This document shows positions 39,331-47,797 of a stretch of 63,169 nucleotides of DNA, piece after piece. Location: positions 1-63,169 of the forward strand of contig JAQZBU010000026.1 of the NCBI GenBank assembly GCA_029237735.1, written 5' to 3'. The notes under the pieces are model-generated. The model was not told the DNA's origin, did no database searches, and worked only from the letters and a program-made list of their open reading frames with translations. The DNA is from Ramlibacter sp. (GTDB lineage: Bacteria; Pseudomonadota; Gammaproteobacteria; Burkholderiales; Burkholderiaceae_C). Within the stretch, counting starts at the first letter, position 1; every line of letters starts with the position of its first letter. The translations under genes were made by a program, and so were the position numbers.

Positions 39331-42300
39331 TCACTGCAACGCTTCGCACAGCGCCAGCGCCGCACGCACGTCTCGCGTCGTGCGCCCCTCGCTCCAGCGC
39401 GCCACAAGAGGAACGAGCAGCCTGCGGGCCCTGTCATGACGCCCGTCGGCGGCCCATAGGCGCGCCAGCGCCGTGGCGCTGCGCAGCGCGAAGCCCAGCC
39501 GGTGCTGCCGGATCGCCAGTGCGTAGGCGCCTTTCAACCAGGCTTCGGCCTCTAATGCATCGCCACGCTGCAAGGCGAGTTCTCCGCGCAGCCGGCGCAT
39601 CTCTGCTTCGAGCTGGCGCTCGCCGTAGCGGTCCACGATCGCGAGACCCTCGTCCACGCAAGTGGCCGCGCCGTCCCATTGGCCGGCGAGCATGAGCCCT
39701 TCGGCCTGCAGCGCAAGGTACAGGGGACGAGAGACCAAGGCGCCGGTGGACAGCCATTGCGCATAGCCCGCGCGCATCTCGCTCAGCCCGACCTCGAATG
39801 CTCCCTGCTCACAGAGCAGGCGGCCTCGCATACAGCGGGTAATGGCCAGCCAGACCGGGAAGCCGGCCTCGTCGCAGACGCGGATGCAGGCGTCTGCGCG
39901 GGCGAGAGCTGCGTCGGTCTCTCCGCGCAACAGCTCGATACTGGTGCCATAGGCCAGCGCGACCGCCTGACTGAACTTGTGCTCGAACTCCGCCGCCATC
40001 CTGGCGGCCTGGTTGATGCGGGCCAGGGCCGAGTCGGGTCGCCCGAGCTCCCACAGCCCCCAAGACGAGTAGGCCAGGCACATCACGCCGGGATCCTGGA
40101 CGCCGAAGTGGCGGTGCATTGCCGGCGTGTACAGCGCCAGGCCGGCCTCCATTTCGCGCATGGTGGCGCGCAGAGCGCCTTGGTGGAACAGCGTGCACGC
40201 CAGTCCCCAGTGCGCATGCAGGCGCTGCTTGGTGTCGCCCGAGCGCGCTGCGATCGCCGCCGCCCGCCGCCCGTGTTCGAGCGCGGGAGCGAAATCCGCA
40301 CGCATGAACCGGTAGGCCTCCAGGCCCATCTCGACCTTGAAGCGCGCCGTGTCGTCGCCGATGCGGTCGCACAGGCGTTGCGCCTCGAGGTAGGCCTGCA
40401 GGACGGCATCCGCTCCATAGCCTTCGGTTGCGATCAGCCGGGCCGCGAGCAGCAGTTGCAGGCGCAAGGCCGTGCGGTCTCGTTCGAGCCCCGGCTCGAT
40501 GCGCACCAGCACGGCCAAGGCCCGGTGCAGATGGCTGATCGCCTCCAGTTCCGCCGACCGGGCGGCCGCATTGCTCGCCGCGAGTTCCCACTGCGCCAAT
40601 GCTTCGCGGTGCAGGCCCGCCTCGGTCTGGTGCAGTGCCAGCAATTCGGGCCGCATCGCGCTCAGTTCGGGCCAGCGTTCTTGAAGGAGCACCACCACGC
40701 GCGCGTGCAGCGCATGGCGGTCTCGTGCCCACAGCGATGCGTAGGCGGCGTCCCGGATCAGGGCGTGCTTGAACACGTACTGCCCGTCACCCAGCGAACG
40801 GACGAGCCCCGATGCGACCAGCACCGCCAGGCCCTCACCGAGCGTCAGGGAATCCAATGCAAGGACGCCTGTCTCGAGCAAGGCCGTGAGCAGGTCCAGC
40901 GAAAACTCACGCCCCACGACCGCCGCAACCTGGGCGACGTGCTTGGCGGTGCCGAGGCCGTCCAGGCGGGCCATCAGCAGATCCTGCAGCGACGCCGGCA
41001 CGGTCTCGAGAGCGGTGACGTCAGCGCCCAGCCGATCGACACCCAGCTCCAGCGCCATGCGAGTCGCCTCTTCAAGGAAGAGAGGAACACCGTCTCCGCG
41101 GGCTGCCAGCATCCGGACGAGCCCGGCCGGCAGCGGTGCGCTTGCACCCACCAGCCCGACCAATTCGCGCGCTGCCTCGGGCGGCAGGCCGGCAAGCTCG
41201 ATCTGCTCATGCCGCCGGAACGCGAGGGGGGCCTGACCCGCTTCGGAGCGCATCGTGATCACCACCAGCAGGCCCGGGCCGTCTTGGCGCTCCACCAGAT
41301 GCTCGACGAATTCACGCATGGACGGATCGACCCAGTGCCAGTCTTCGACGATCAGGCAGCAAGGGCGGCCCTTGGCGAACGCGCCGAACCACTCCAACAG
41401 CAGGGCGAGCTGGCGGTTGCGCAAACCGCTTCGTGAAGAGTGGGGCGGCTGCGGTGCCAGCCCCAACAGGGCCGCCATCAGCCCCAGTGGTTCGCCTTCG
41501 CGCGCGTTCTCGGGCAAGGCGGCGGCCAGCTTGTGCAGGGCGTCCGGGTCGGCGTCCGCGCCGATGTCGAGCCACCGCCGCAAGGCTTCCGCCAGCGTCA
41601 GGTAGGGGCTGGCACTCGCGTCGGCCCGGCAGCGGCATTCCAGCACCTTCACGCCGGCTTGCACCAGTTCGTGGCGAAACTCCCGGACCAGACGCGACTT
41701 CCCCATGCCCGCGTCGCCGCGCACCACGGCGAGCCGTGTCCCACCGGCGCGCGCCTGGCGCCAGCATGTGTCCAGATGCGCGAGCTCGGCCTGCCGTCCG
41801 ACCAAGGGCGTGAGCCACTGCGTCCGCTCGAGCCGATGCGCCTTGGCGTCGCGACTGGGCCCGATGACGAGATAGCAGTCGTTCTCGTCGTCGATCCCCT
41901 TGAGCACGGGCGGCGGTTCGAGCTTCCGCGTGTCGAAGGCGTGAGCGACGAGGCGCCGCGTGCTTTTCGAGGTCAGGACCGTTCCCGGTTCCGTCACCTG
42001 CTGCAGGCGCGCGGCGAGGTGGATCGACAGCCCCACCGGCACGCTGTCCTTGATGGCGACCAGGCCGGTGGCGATGCCCACGCGCACCGAGACGCCCAGA
42101 TCGGCAACGGTGCGGACGATTTCCAGGCCCGCCTTCACCGCATGCACCGGCGCGTCTTCGACCGCGGCGGGGTGCCCGAAGTAGCACATGACGCCGTCGT
42201 TGCCCTGGGGCGGTCGGGACAGACCTCCGTGGCGGTGCACTACGTCCGTGCAGCGCGCGTGCAAACTGGCCAACACATCCGCGTAGGCCTCGTCCCCGAG

Positions 42301-43158
42301 CCGCTGCAGCAGCGTCGTTGAGCCGACCAGATCGAACGACAGGCTCGTGACCTGCCGGCGCGATGCCGGCGCCTGGATGCGTACGAAGCGCAGTCCCGGG
42401 TCGCCATAGAGCCGAGCGTGAAAGCGGGCGGGTGCCTCGTGTCGATGGAGCCAGCGAACCGCCTCGCCAGCGCTTGCACCGCTGCCGAGCTGAAGGAGCA
42501 GCGCGTCAAGTTTCTCGCTATCGAAGTCGCGCTCGTGCCCTAGCGCCAACACGGCGGCGCCCGCATCGAGTGCGGCCGCCAAATCTCGCATCGGCTGCGG
42601 CCAACGCAGCACCAGCAGACACTCGCGCTGGGGCAGGCCCGACTGCTCGATCACGTGGTCCAGCGTCAACCCGTTCACAACGAGCACGTGCGCCGTTGAA
42701 ACAGCCTCGCGCGCCCAACTTTCGCTGAGCGCGTCGATGGGGATGCGACGTGTGTCGGGGTAGGTCGCGACGGCGTCACCAATGACGATGACCGCAAGGG
42801 CATCGGCCAGATTGGGGGCGGGAACAGGCATCGGTTCCCTGCCAGTGACGAGCTGCCGGCCCAAGGCGAACTGCTCGGCCATGCTGGCAGTCCCCAAGCT
42901 GAGCATCTCCCACGCGACGCCGTCGAGGGGCTCCTCGAATTGGACGTTCAGCACACGTGGCGCACTCCGGGCCAGGTGATCGGCTAAGTCTGCGCCCAGA
43001 AGGTCGGCCGCAGGCATGGCCCCTTTCGCCTGGTCGAGCAGAGTTGCGGAACTCTTCGAGCGCCAAACGAGGCGGCGGCCATCACCAAGGGTGAACTCGA
43101 GTACGTCGCCTTCCAGGCGAGCGCTCAGCGTCCATTGCGGAAGACCGAGGATTTCCAC
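39331..43158 (-). CDS. CHAT-like / class III cyclase / STAND ATPase / TPR signalling protein
   Basis: A 1275-aa protein heading the operon. Residues 70-240 look like a CHAT domain (DGVAWEMLSLG, FALGRQLV), but the His-Cys protease dyad is not conserved. Residues 268-400 are a class III nucleotide cyclase with metal Asp276 (SFDLVGST) and Asp321 (QGNDGVMCYFG); the usual transition-state Asn before the Arg is His (IHLAARL). The ATPase has Walker A GDAGMGKS (481-488) and Walker B CLIVEDWHWVDPS (601-613). The last 450 residues are Ala-rich TPR-like helices. It probably senses a signal through the repeats and controls the P450, peroxidase and lipase downstream. Confidence 0.85.
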   Translation of the reverse strand: MEILGLPQWTLSARLEGDVLEFTLGDGRRLVWRSKSSATLLDQAKGAMPAADLLGADLADHLARSAPRVLNVQFEEPLDGVAWEMLSLGTASMAEQFALGRQLVTGREPMPVPAPNLADALAVIVIGDAVATYPDTRRIPIDALSESWAREAVSTAHVLVVNGLTLDHVIEQSGLPQRECLLVLRWPQPMRDLAAALDAGAAVLALGHERDFDSEKLDALLLQLGSGASAGEAVRWLHRHEAPARFHARLYGDPGLRFVRIQAPASRRQVTSLSFDLVGSTTLLQRLGDEAYADVLASLHARCTDVVHRHGGLSRPPQGNDGVMCYFGHPAAVEDAPVHAVKAGLEIVRTVADLGVSVRVGIATGLVAIKDSVPVGLSIHLAARLQQVTEPGTVLTSKSTRRLVAHAFDTRKLEPPPVLKGIDDENDCYLVIGPSRDAKAHRLERTQWLTPLVGRQAELAHLDTCWRQARAGGTRLAVVRGDAGMGKSRLVREFRHELVQAGVKVLECRCRADASASPYLTLAEALRRWLDIGADADPDALHKLAAALPENAREGEPLGLMAALLGLAPQPPHSSRSGLRNRQLALLLEWFGAFAKGRPCCLIVEDWHWVDPSMREFVEHLVERQDGPGLLVVITMRSEAGQAPLAFRRHEQIELAGLPPEAARELVGLVGASAPLPAGLVRMLAARGDGVPLFLEEATRMALELGVDRLGADVTALETVPASLQDLLMARLDGLGTAKHVAQVAAVVGREFSLDLLTALLETGVLALDSLTLGEGLAVLVASGLVRSLGDGQYVFKHALIRDAAYASLWARDRHALHARVVVLLQERWPELSAMRPELLALHQTEAGLHREALAQWELAASNAAARSAELEAISHLHRALAVLVRIEPGLERDRTALRLQLLLAARLIATEGYGADAVLQAYLEAQRLCDRIGDDTARFKVEMGLEAYRFMRADFAPALEHGRRAAAIAARSGDTKQRLHAHWGLACTLFHQGALRATMREMEAGLALYTPAMHRHFGVQDPGVMCLAYSSWGLWELGRPDSALARINQAARMAAEFEHKFSQAVALAYGTSIELLRGETDAALARADACIRVCDEAGFPVWLAITRCMRGRLLCEQGAFEVGLSEMRAGYAQWLSTGALVSRPLYLALQAEGLMLAGQWDGAATCVDEGLAIVDRYGERQLEAEMRRLRGELALQRGDALEAEAWLKGAYALAIRQHRLGFALRSATALARLWAADGRHDRARRLLVPLVARWSEGRTTRDVRAALALCEALQ

Positions 43159-43313
43159 CGCGCCCTCCTGTGCATTCTTTGCGCGAAACGCCGAAATGGC
43201 CAGCAGTCTGGTTCGCTACACTACGCCAAAAAAAGTTGTCTGCATAGCAGCCCCAGCGGTCCCTGGTGTGGCACAGCCGCCGAAGGCGCCGCGGCGTAGA
43301 GTACGCTCCTATC

Positions 43314-43808
43314 ATGCAGCGCGCCGCCGCGATCATCGGTTCCGCGATCTTCCTGGTCATCGCTCCGGGCACGCTCGCCGTGTACGTCCCTTGGTACCTC
43401 ACGCACTGGCACTTCGCGCCAGCGCTATTCCCGATCGCGCGCGTGCTCGGCGCCGCCCTGATCGTCGCCGGGTTGCCCATCTTGCTCGATTCGTTCGCTC
43501 GCTTCGCGTTGCAGGGCCTCGGCACACCGGCGCCTGTGATGCCCCCCGAGCGCCTCGTCGTCACCGGGTTCTATCGCTACGTCCGCAATCCGATGTACGT
43601 CGCAGTCACGGCGTTGATCGGCGGCCAGGGCCTCCTGTTCGGGAGCGTCATGGTGCTGGAGTACGGCGCGATCTTGTGGGCCGGATTCTTCTTGTTCGTA
43701 GTCGTCTACGAAGAGCCTGCGCTGGGCGAGCAGTTCGCCGACGAGTACAAGCGCTACCGGGCGAACGTGAGGCGATGGTTACCGCGCATCACCCCATGGC
43801 GCGGGTAG
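43314..43808 (+). CDS. Isoprenylcysteine/phospholipid methyltransferase family protein
   Basis: A 164-aa membrane protein of the ICMT/PEMT family, which methylates prenylated or lipid substrates with S-adenosylmethionine. It has four hydrophobic helices and the family motif VVTGFYRYVRNPMYVAV, plus YEEPALGEQFADEYKRYRANVRRWLP at the end. ATG 43314 is taken as start; no strong ribosome site is seen. It is divergent from the cyclase operon and overlaps the 3' end of the BLUF gene by 20 bases. Confidence 0.85.
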   Translation: MQRAAAIIGSAIFLVIAPGTLAVYVPWYLTHWHFAPALFPIARVLGAALIVAGLPILLDSFARFALQGLGTPAPVMPPERLVVTGFYRYVRNPMYVAVTALIGGQGLLFGSVMVLEYGAILWAGFFLFVVVYEEPALGEQFADEYKRYRANVRRWLPRITPWRG

Positions 43809-44826
43809 TTGGTAAGGTCAAGCCCGCGTTCAGTGCCGCCCTCCACAGCGCTTTGGGCTCATGGAATTGAGGTTGGCAGGCCAGGTACTCCAGGCCATCC
43901 CTGCGGACAACCGCCATCAATGGGGCGTGCCAGGCAGTGAATGGCGCCATGCCCACCAGGCGGGGCGGTCGAGCCAGGTGCCGGCATGCACTCGTCACTT
44001 TCAGCGCCAACGAGACGTCGCGCTCTTCATCGCCCGAAAGCAGTAGCAGCACATGGGAGTAGTCGGACAAGAGCGCACGGGCCAACGGCACCCGCAAGCC
44101 CCTGCGCGCCAGTGCGACGACGCGCATCGGTCGGTCGCCCTCGACAAAATCGACGATGTCCGCCGCAACGTCAAGGTCGTACTCGCCGCTAAGGCGGCGG
44201 TGCGACACCTCTCGCGAATGTTGCTGCGCTAGCCACTGGACCAGCTCGAACGAGTGCGTGCCGGACGCACTGCAGACAAGCACCTGATGCAGTTTGGAAC
44301 GCCGCGACTGCTGCGCCGCACCTAGATGCTTCGCCGGCAGGGCCAAATGGGCCCACGCCGCTGTCGGCGAGTGGTGACGTGCAAGCTTCATGTCTTCCCT
44401 CACGCAGCGCACGCGCTCGGCCATTTGGCCGGCTTCCTCATTGGATTGAACGACCACCATCGACCATGGACCACAAAGGAGACGAGGACCATGGCTTGAA
44501 TGCACGCTGCACAAGTTGCGGTGCCGCGAGTCTTTGGACACTCGCTTCATCAATTCCAAAATGGCATCGCGGGTGCCTTCTTTCCACTGCACGAACCACC
44601 CCGCCTGGTAAAGCAACGCGGTGCAGACGCCAAGAGGCGGGTTGTGGCGAAGGGCGGCATGCCGGATGCGATCCATTTCAACAAACGGGGACCGGTAGAA
44701 GGTAGCTTCGCTCGCGTATATCAGGCGATCTACGGTTTCACTGGGCTGCGCAACGGGGGCCCGCGAAATCAACCGCGAACGCAGGGCGTCATCTTGTGCA
44801 GTGGCGCTGCCATCGAACCTTGTCAT
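43789..44826 (-). CDS. BLUF-domain blue-light sensor with an unassigned C-terminal domain
   Basis: A 345-aa protein. Residues 33-130 form a BLUF flavin domain: the Tyr of RLIYASEA, the Asn of LRHNPPLGVCTALLY, the Gln of GWFVQWKEGTRDAI and the Trp-Met of GPWSMVVV are the residues around the flavin. The C-terminal 200 residues (HQVLVCSASGTHSFELVQWL, then DIVDFVEGDRPMRVVALAR) look alpha/beta and I do not recognise them. It is convergent with the methyltransferase and probably signals light through protein contacts. Confidence 0.85.
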   Translation of the reverse strand: MTRFDGSATAQDDALRSRLISRAPVAQPSETVDRLIYASEATFYRSPFVEMDRIRHAALRHNPPLGVCTALLYQAGWFVQWKEGTRDAILELMKRVSKDSRHRNLCSVHSSHGPRLLCGPWSMVVVQSNEEAGQMAERVRCVREDMKLARHHSPTAAWAHLALPAKHLGAAQQSRRSKLHQVLVCSASGTHSFELVQWLAQQHSREVSHRRLSGEYDLDVAADIVDFVEGDRPMRVVALARRGLRVPLARALLSDYSHVLLLLSGDEERDVSLALKVTSACRHLARPPRLVGMAPFTAWHAPLMAVVRRDGLEYLACQPQFHEPKALWRAALNAGLTLPTTRAMG

Positions 44827-45232
44827 CGCTGGACCCCTTTGGCTTGTGCGTGAAGTAAACCCGAACGCACTTGCGAAGACTTAACCTAGATCAATGGGAG
44901 CTGTGGCCGCCCTTAGGGGACTTGCCAAAAAGTCACAGCTGGCAGCACTTCATCAAATGATCAATTGAAGTTGAGCCCATTTCGCGGACACTTTGCAGCG
45001 GCTGCCGAAGACGATGCTGATTCAGCGCCGCCAGCACGCGACAACGCCATGACCGAGAGCTTCTTCGCCAGCCTGGGCGACAGGTGGTACGGGGGCAACT
45101 TCAGTTTGTTCAAGTGTGCCTGCCGATGCTTGGGCAGCATATAGGACATTGCTCCTAATAGTCTCATGACATTTCGGTGTGGTCCTCGTGTGCCAAGATC
45201 TGTAACCTTCTTGGATCGCGCGGGAGGTTTGA
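44827..45232. other. 406-bp intergenic region with possible IS3-type transposase remnant
   Basis: No complete gene is seen. On the plus strand near 45040-45075 the frame reads DNAMTESFFASL, which matches the DDE-end motif of IS3-family transposases (D-N-A-x-x-E-S-F-F-x-x-L), but the flanks do not match and a stop follows at about 45144. This is probably a decayed insertion sequence. The rest may hold the promoters of the flanking divergent genes. Confidence 0.35.
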
Positions 45233-46717
45233 ATGCCTGCAGAACAGCAAAGTCAGCCGGCTCGAATCCGGCTTGTTACCTGGAACTTGGGCCATCGCAC
45301 GCATGAGGTGCCGATCAGACCTGAGTTCTACCGTGCCGTGGAGCTGCTGCGGCCCGACATTCTCGTCCTCAACGAGTTCAAAGACGGCCCTTCGCGTGTG
45401 GACCTGCGGAACATGCTTTGTTCCCTGGGACTGGGCGAGATGCTTGTTTCGACCAGCCAGGTGGGGCACAACCAGGTGCTGATCGCGAGCCGCAGCCCGA
45501 TCGCGCCGGGAGACGTGCTGGGACCACAGTCACCCGATGCGCATGCAGCCACCAATTTTCTGCACGTGCATCATCCCGCGAGCGGGCTGAACATCGTGGG
45601 AATGCGCGCTCCCGCTTATACGAAGGGCAGCGACACGGCCGCTTACTGGCGCGCCATCGGGTCGATCCTGCATGGAGCCGAGCAGCGGCGCATCGTATTC
45701 GCTGGAGACTTCAACGTGGATCCGCTTGGACAGCGTTCGCGAGTGTTTTCGCTGTTCTCCGACTTGGTTGCCCGCGGGTGGCAATTGCCGCGGGCGGCAG
45801 GTGCATGGAGCTTTGCCTCCGGCTCGCGTATCGACCATGTACTTGCGTCACCGTCGGTGCGGATCGCACATTGCGAGTACATCCGTGAGCTCGGCGGTAT
45901 CGTTCTTGCCTCGCAGGATCGCAGCCAGCGCATCTCCGACCACGCAGCACTTGTGGCGGAGGTGCCAGTTCGCTTTGCACGGACGCAGGGCTGCGACAGC
46001 TTGCAAGAAGAGGCGGCACCGCCCTTGCCATATGCCCCTGTCGGCAGCCAGCGCTGGCTGCAGATGGCGGTGGCTGAATTCCCCGACCTGATCGACGCCG
46101 CTCTAGTCGCGTCGGGCGCGATCGAGCCCGGTGAAAAGGTGCAGTGGCGTTCACCCATTGCCTCAACTTGCTTCGAGGAGTATCGCGACGGCGCGGCACT
46201 GCGGCTGCTGGACATCGAACGGTTACCTAGGCGTGCCCTGCAAGACTTTTGGCCGAACGGCGGTCCAGTTTGGGACGCCCTCGGCGTCTCTAGTTCAGGG
46301 CGCCTGCTTCTGCTCGAGGCCAAGGCGCACATCGCGGAAGCTGCGTCCCCAGCGAGTCGTGCTTCGCCTGCTTCGCTCGCAAAAATCGACCGTGCCTTAT
46401 CCCAGGCTCGGGCGTATTACTCGCCGCGGGCCATCGCCATCTGGTCGGGTCCGCTCTATCAGTATGCCAACCGGCTCGCGTTCCAGTACCTATTGCGTGA
46501 GGTGAACGGCCTGGACTCGCGGCTGGTGTTCCTCAACTTCTGCAATGCGCCCGATGTGCGTAGCCCAGAATCATGCAAGGAGTGGGAGGGTGCGATTGAG
46601 CTCATTCATACGCTCCTGGGCTTGCCGTCGAATTTGCGCCGGCACGGTGTGCATCACGCCTACCTTGACGTTGGCCACATGACCCCAGGAACGAAGGCAC
46701 CTACTTCAGGGGGTTGA
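45233..46717 (+). CDS. EEP-family nuclease fused to a PD-(D/E)XK-like domain
   Basis: A 494-aa protein. The N-terminal 250 residues are an endonuclease/exonuclease/phosphatase domain: RLVTWNLGH, the metal Glu in LVLNEFKD, RIVFAGDFNVDP, SRIDHVLAS and the final SDHAAL. The C-terminal half contains GPVWDALG...GRLLLLEAKAHIAE, which fits a PD-(D/E)XK nuclease core (D, E-x-K). It then has YANRLAFQYLLREVNGLDSRLVFLNF, known from uncharacterised proteins. GGGAGG before ATG 45233 supports the start. Two nuclease folds in one chain suggests DNA or RNA damage as an effector, or a repair role. Confidence 0.75.
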   Translation: MPAEQQSQPARIRLVTWNLGHRTHEVPIRPEFYRAVELLRPDILVLNEFKDGPSRVDLRNMLCSLGLGEMLVSTSQVGHNQVLIASRSPIAPGDVLGPQSPDAHAATNFLHVHHPASGLNIVGMRAPAYTKGSDTAAYWRAIGSILHGAEQRRIVFAGDFNVDPLGQRSRVFSLFSDLVARGWQLPRAAGAWSFASGSRIDHVLASPSVRIAHCEYIRELGGIVLASQDRSQRISDHAALVAEVPVRFARTQGCDSLQEEAAPPLPYAPVGSQRWLQMAVAEFPDLIDAALVASGAIEPGEKVQWRSPIASTCFEEYRDGAALRLLDIERLPRRALQDFWPNGGPVWDALGVSSSGRLLLLEAKAHIAEAASPASRASPASLAKIDRALSQARAYYSPRAIAIWSGPLYQYANRLAFQYLLREVNGLDSRLVFLNFCNAPDVRSPESCKEWEGAIELIHTLLGLPSNLRRHGVHHAYLDVGHMTPGTKAPTSGG

Positions 46718-47312
46718 AGGTGAGGCTCTGGAGCACAGCTTCGGCGGCGGCGATTTCCGCGTCGGCGGGCTTGACTTCGTCGCCCTTGACGTGCCGCTCG
46801 CTGTAGGACGCGTGCACGGCATGGGCAGGCGCATCGGGATGGCGGCAGACGATGCCGGCCCCGCTGATAAGCAACACGTCCCTGCGAGGCTGCTCTTCCA
46901 GCACCATGCGATAGCGCACGCAATCGGTTCCCGTTAGCGTGAACGGCTCGGTAGCGCGTGAGACGATCTGCTGCCTGCGGTCTCGCGAAGGCACCAGGAT
47001 CCGCTCGAGAACGAACTGCTCCAGCGCGGCAGCGGATGCGAGGGACTCCACCGGCGCTCGCTCCATCCTGGCCATGATCATGAAGGTCTGCCGCGGCATC
47101 AGCTCGGTTGATTTCGCCGGATGTTCGTCGACCAACTTGCTGAAAGCTACCCCGGCAGAAATGCGCTGCCGATCCCAGCCGGCCGGGGCTGCCAGGCTGA
47201 AGCCGTTGAGAGCCACCTGACCCGCACCGGGCTCTTGGGCGGCTACGGCACCGGCGGACAACGCGAGCATCGCCACCACACCTGTAAGCGTGCATCGGGA
47301 AATGACTGACAT
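46701..47312 (-). CDS. Hypothetical exported protein
   Basis: A 203-aa protein with a signal peptide (LTGVVAMLALSAGAVAAQ). The mature part begins with GFSLAAPAGWDRQR, a motif also seen in PsbP-like and other small periplasmic folds. It has two Cys (TDCVRYRMV and GIVCRHPD) that could bond. No function is known to me. It overlaps the convergent nuclease gene by 17 bases. Confidence 0.7.
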   Translation of the reverse strand: MSVISRCTLTGVVAMLALSAGAVAAQEPGAGQVALNGFSLAAPAGWDRQRISAGVAFSKLVDEHPAKSTELMPRQTFMIMARMERAPVESLASAAALEQFVLERILVPSRDRRQQIVSRATEPFTLTGTDCVRYRMVLEEQPRRDVLLISGAGIVCRHPDAPAHAVHASYSERHVKGDEVKPADAEIAAAEAVLQSLTFNPLK

Positions 47313-47551
47313 CGTGACTCCTCCAACCGGCAGACACTGATCAATTCAGTATAGGAGTCGGCCCGGTGGTCGAGACCTCCACCTGCACGGGCCTTGACCT
47401 GCGACAGCCCGGGACTGGCCAATCCCCTGGATCCGCCAGGCGGTGTTCGCGACCCTCGGCCTGAGCGCCGTTCGGTTCGAAGAAGCAGGAAGAGCGGGCT
47501 TAGGAAGCCCAACCAGCAGCCGCGTCCAGCGGGCGTCGCAGCCAAAAAGAA

Positions 47552-47587
47552 AAGGGTTTGCTACTAAGTGAAAAGCAGCAAACCCTT
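47552..47587 (-). terminator. Intrinsic terminator downstream of the tRNA-Asn site
   Basis: Stem AAGGGTTTGCT/AGCAAACCCTT, loop of 14 bases, then TTTCTTTTT when read on the minus strand. It lies just beyond the 3' end of the tRNA-Asn fragment and would end the tRNA transcript in the uninterrupted chromosome. Confidence 0.8.
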
Positions 47588-47596
47588 GCTTGATAG

Positions 47597-47645
47597 TGGC
47601 TCCTCGACCTGGGCTCGAACCAGGGACCTACGGATTAACAGTCCG
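47597..47645 (-). repeat. Attachment site: 3' part of tRNA-Asn(GTT)
   Basis: Read on the minus strand this is GGACTGTTAATCCGT, the variable loop, a full T-arm (GGTTCGAGCC) and the acceptor end to CCA, i.e. the anticodon-to-3' portion of tRNA-Asn with anticodon GTT. The D-arm and 5' acceptor strand are missing; the sequence leaves tRNA identity at 47646. A tyrosine integrase gene follows. This is one attachment-site end of an integrated element, and the reconstituted whole tRNA should be at the far end, beyond 63169. Confidence 0.85.
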
Positions 47646-47797
47646 GGCGTATTCGCATCCATCGGAGCCCATAAACCGCCATACAATAGCCGCCACAGAG
47701 GGGAAGGCCTCTGAAAGAGCGGAGAAGGGCAATCATCCGCGACCATCAAAAACCAGCGAAGGCGCTTACATGGGCGCTTACATGGAAGGCGGCGACG

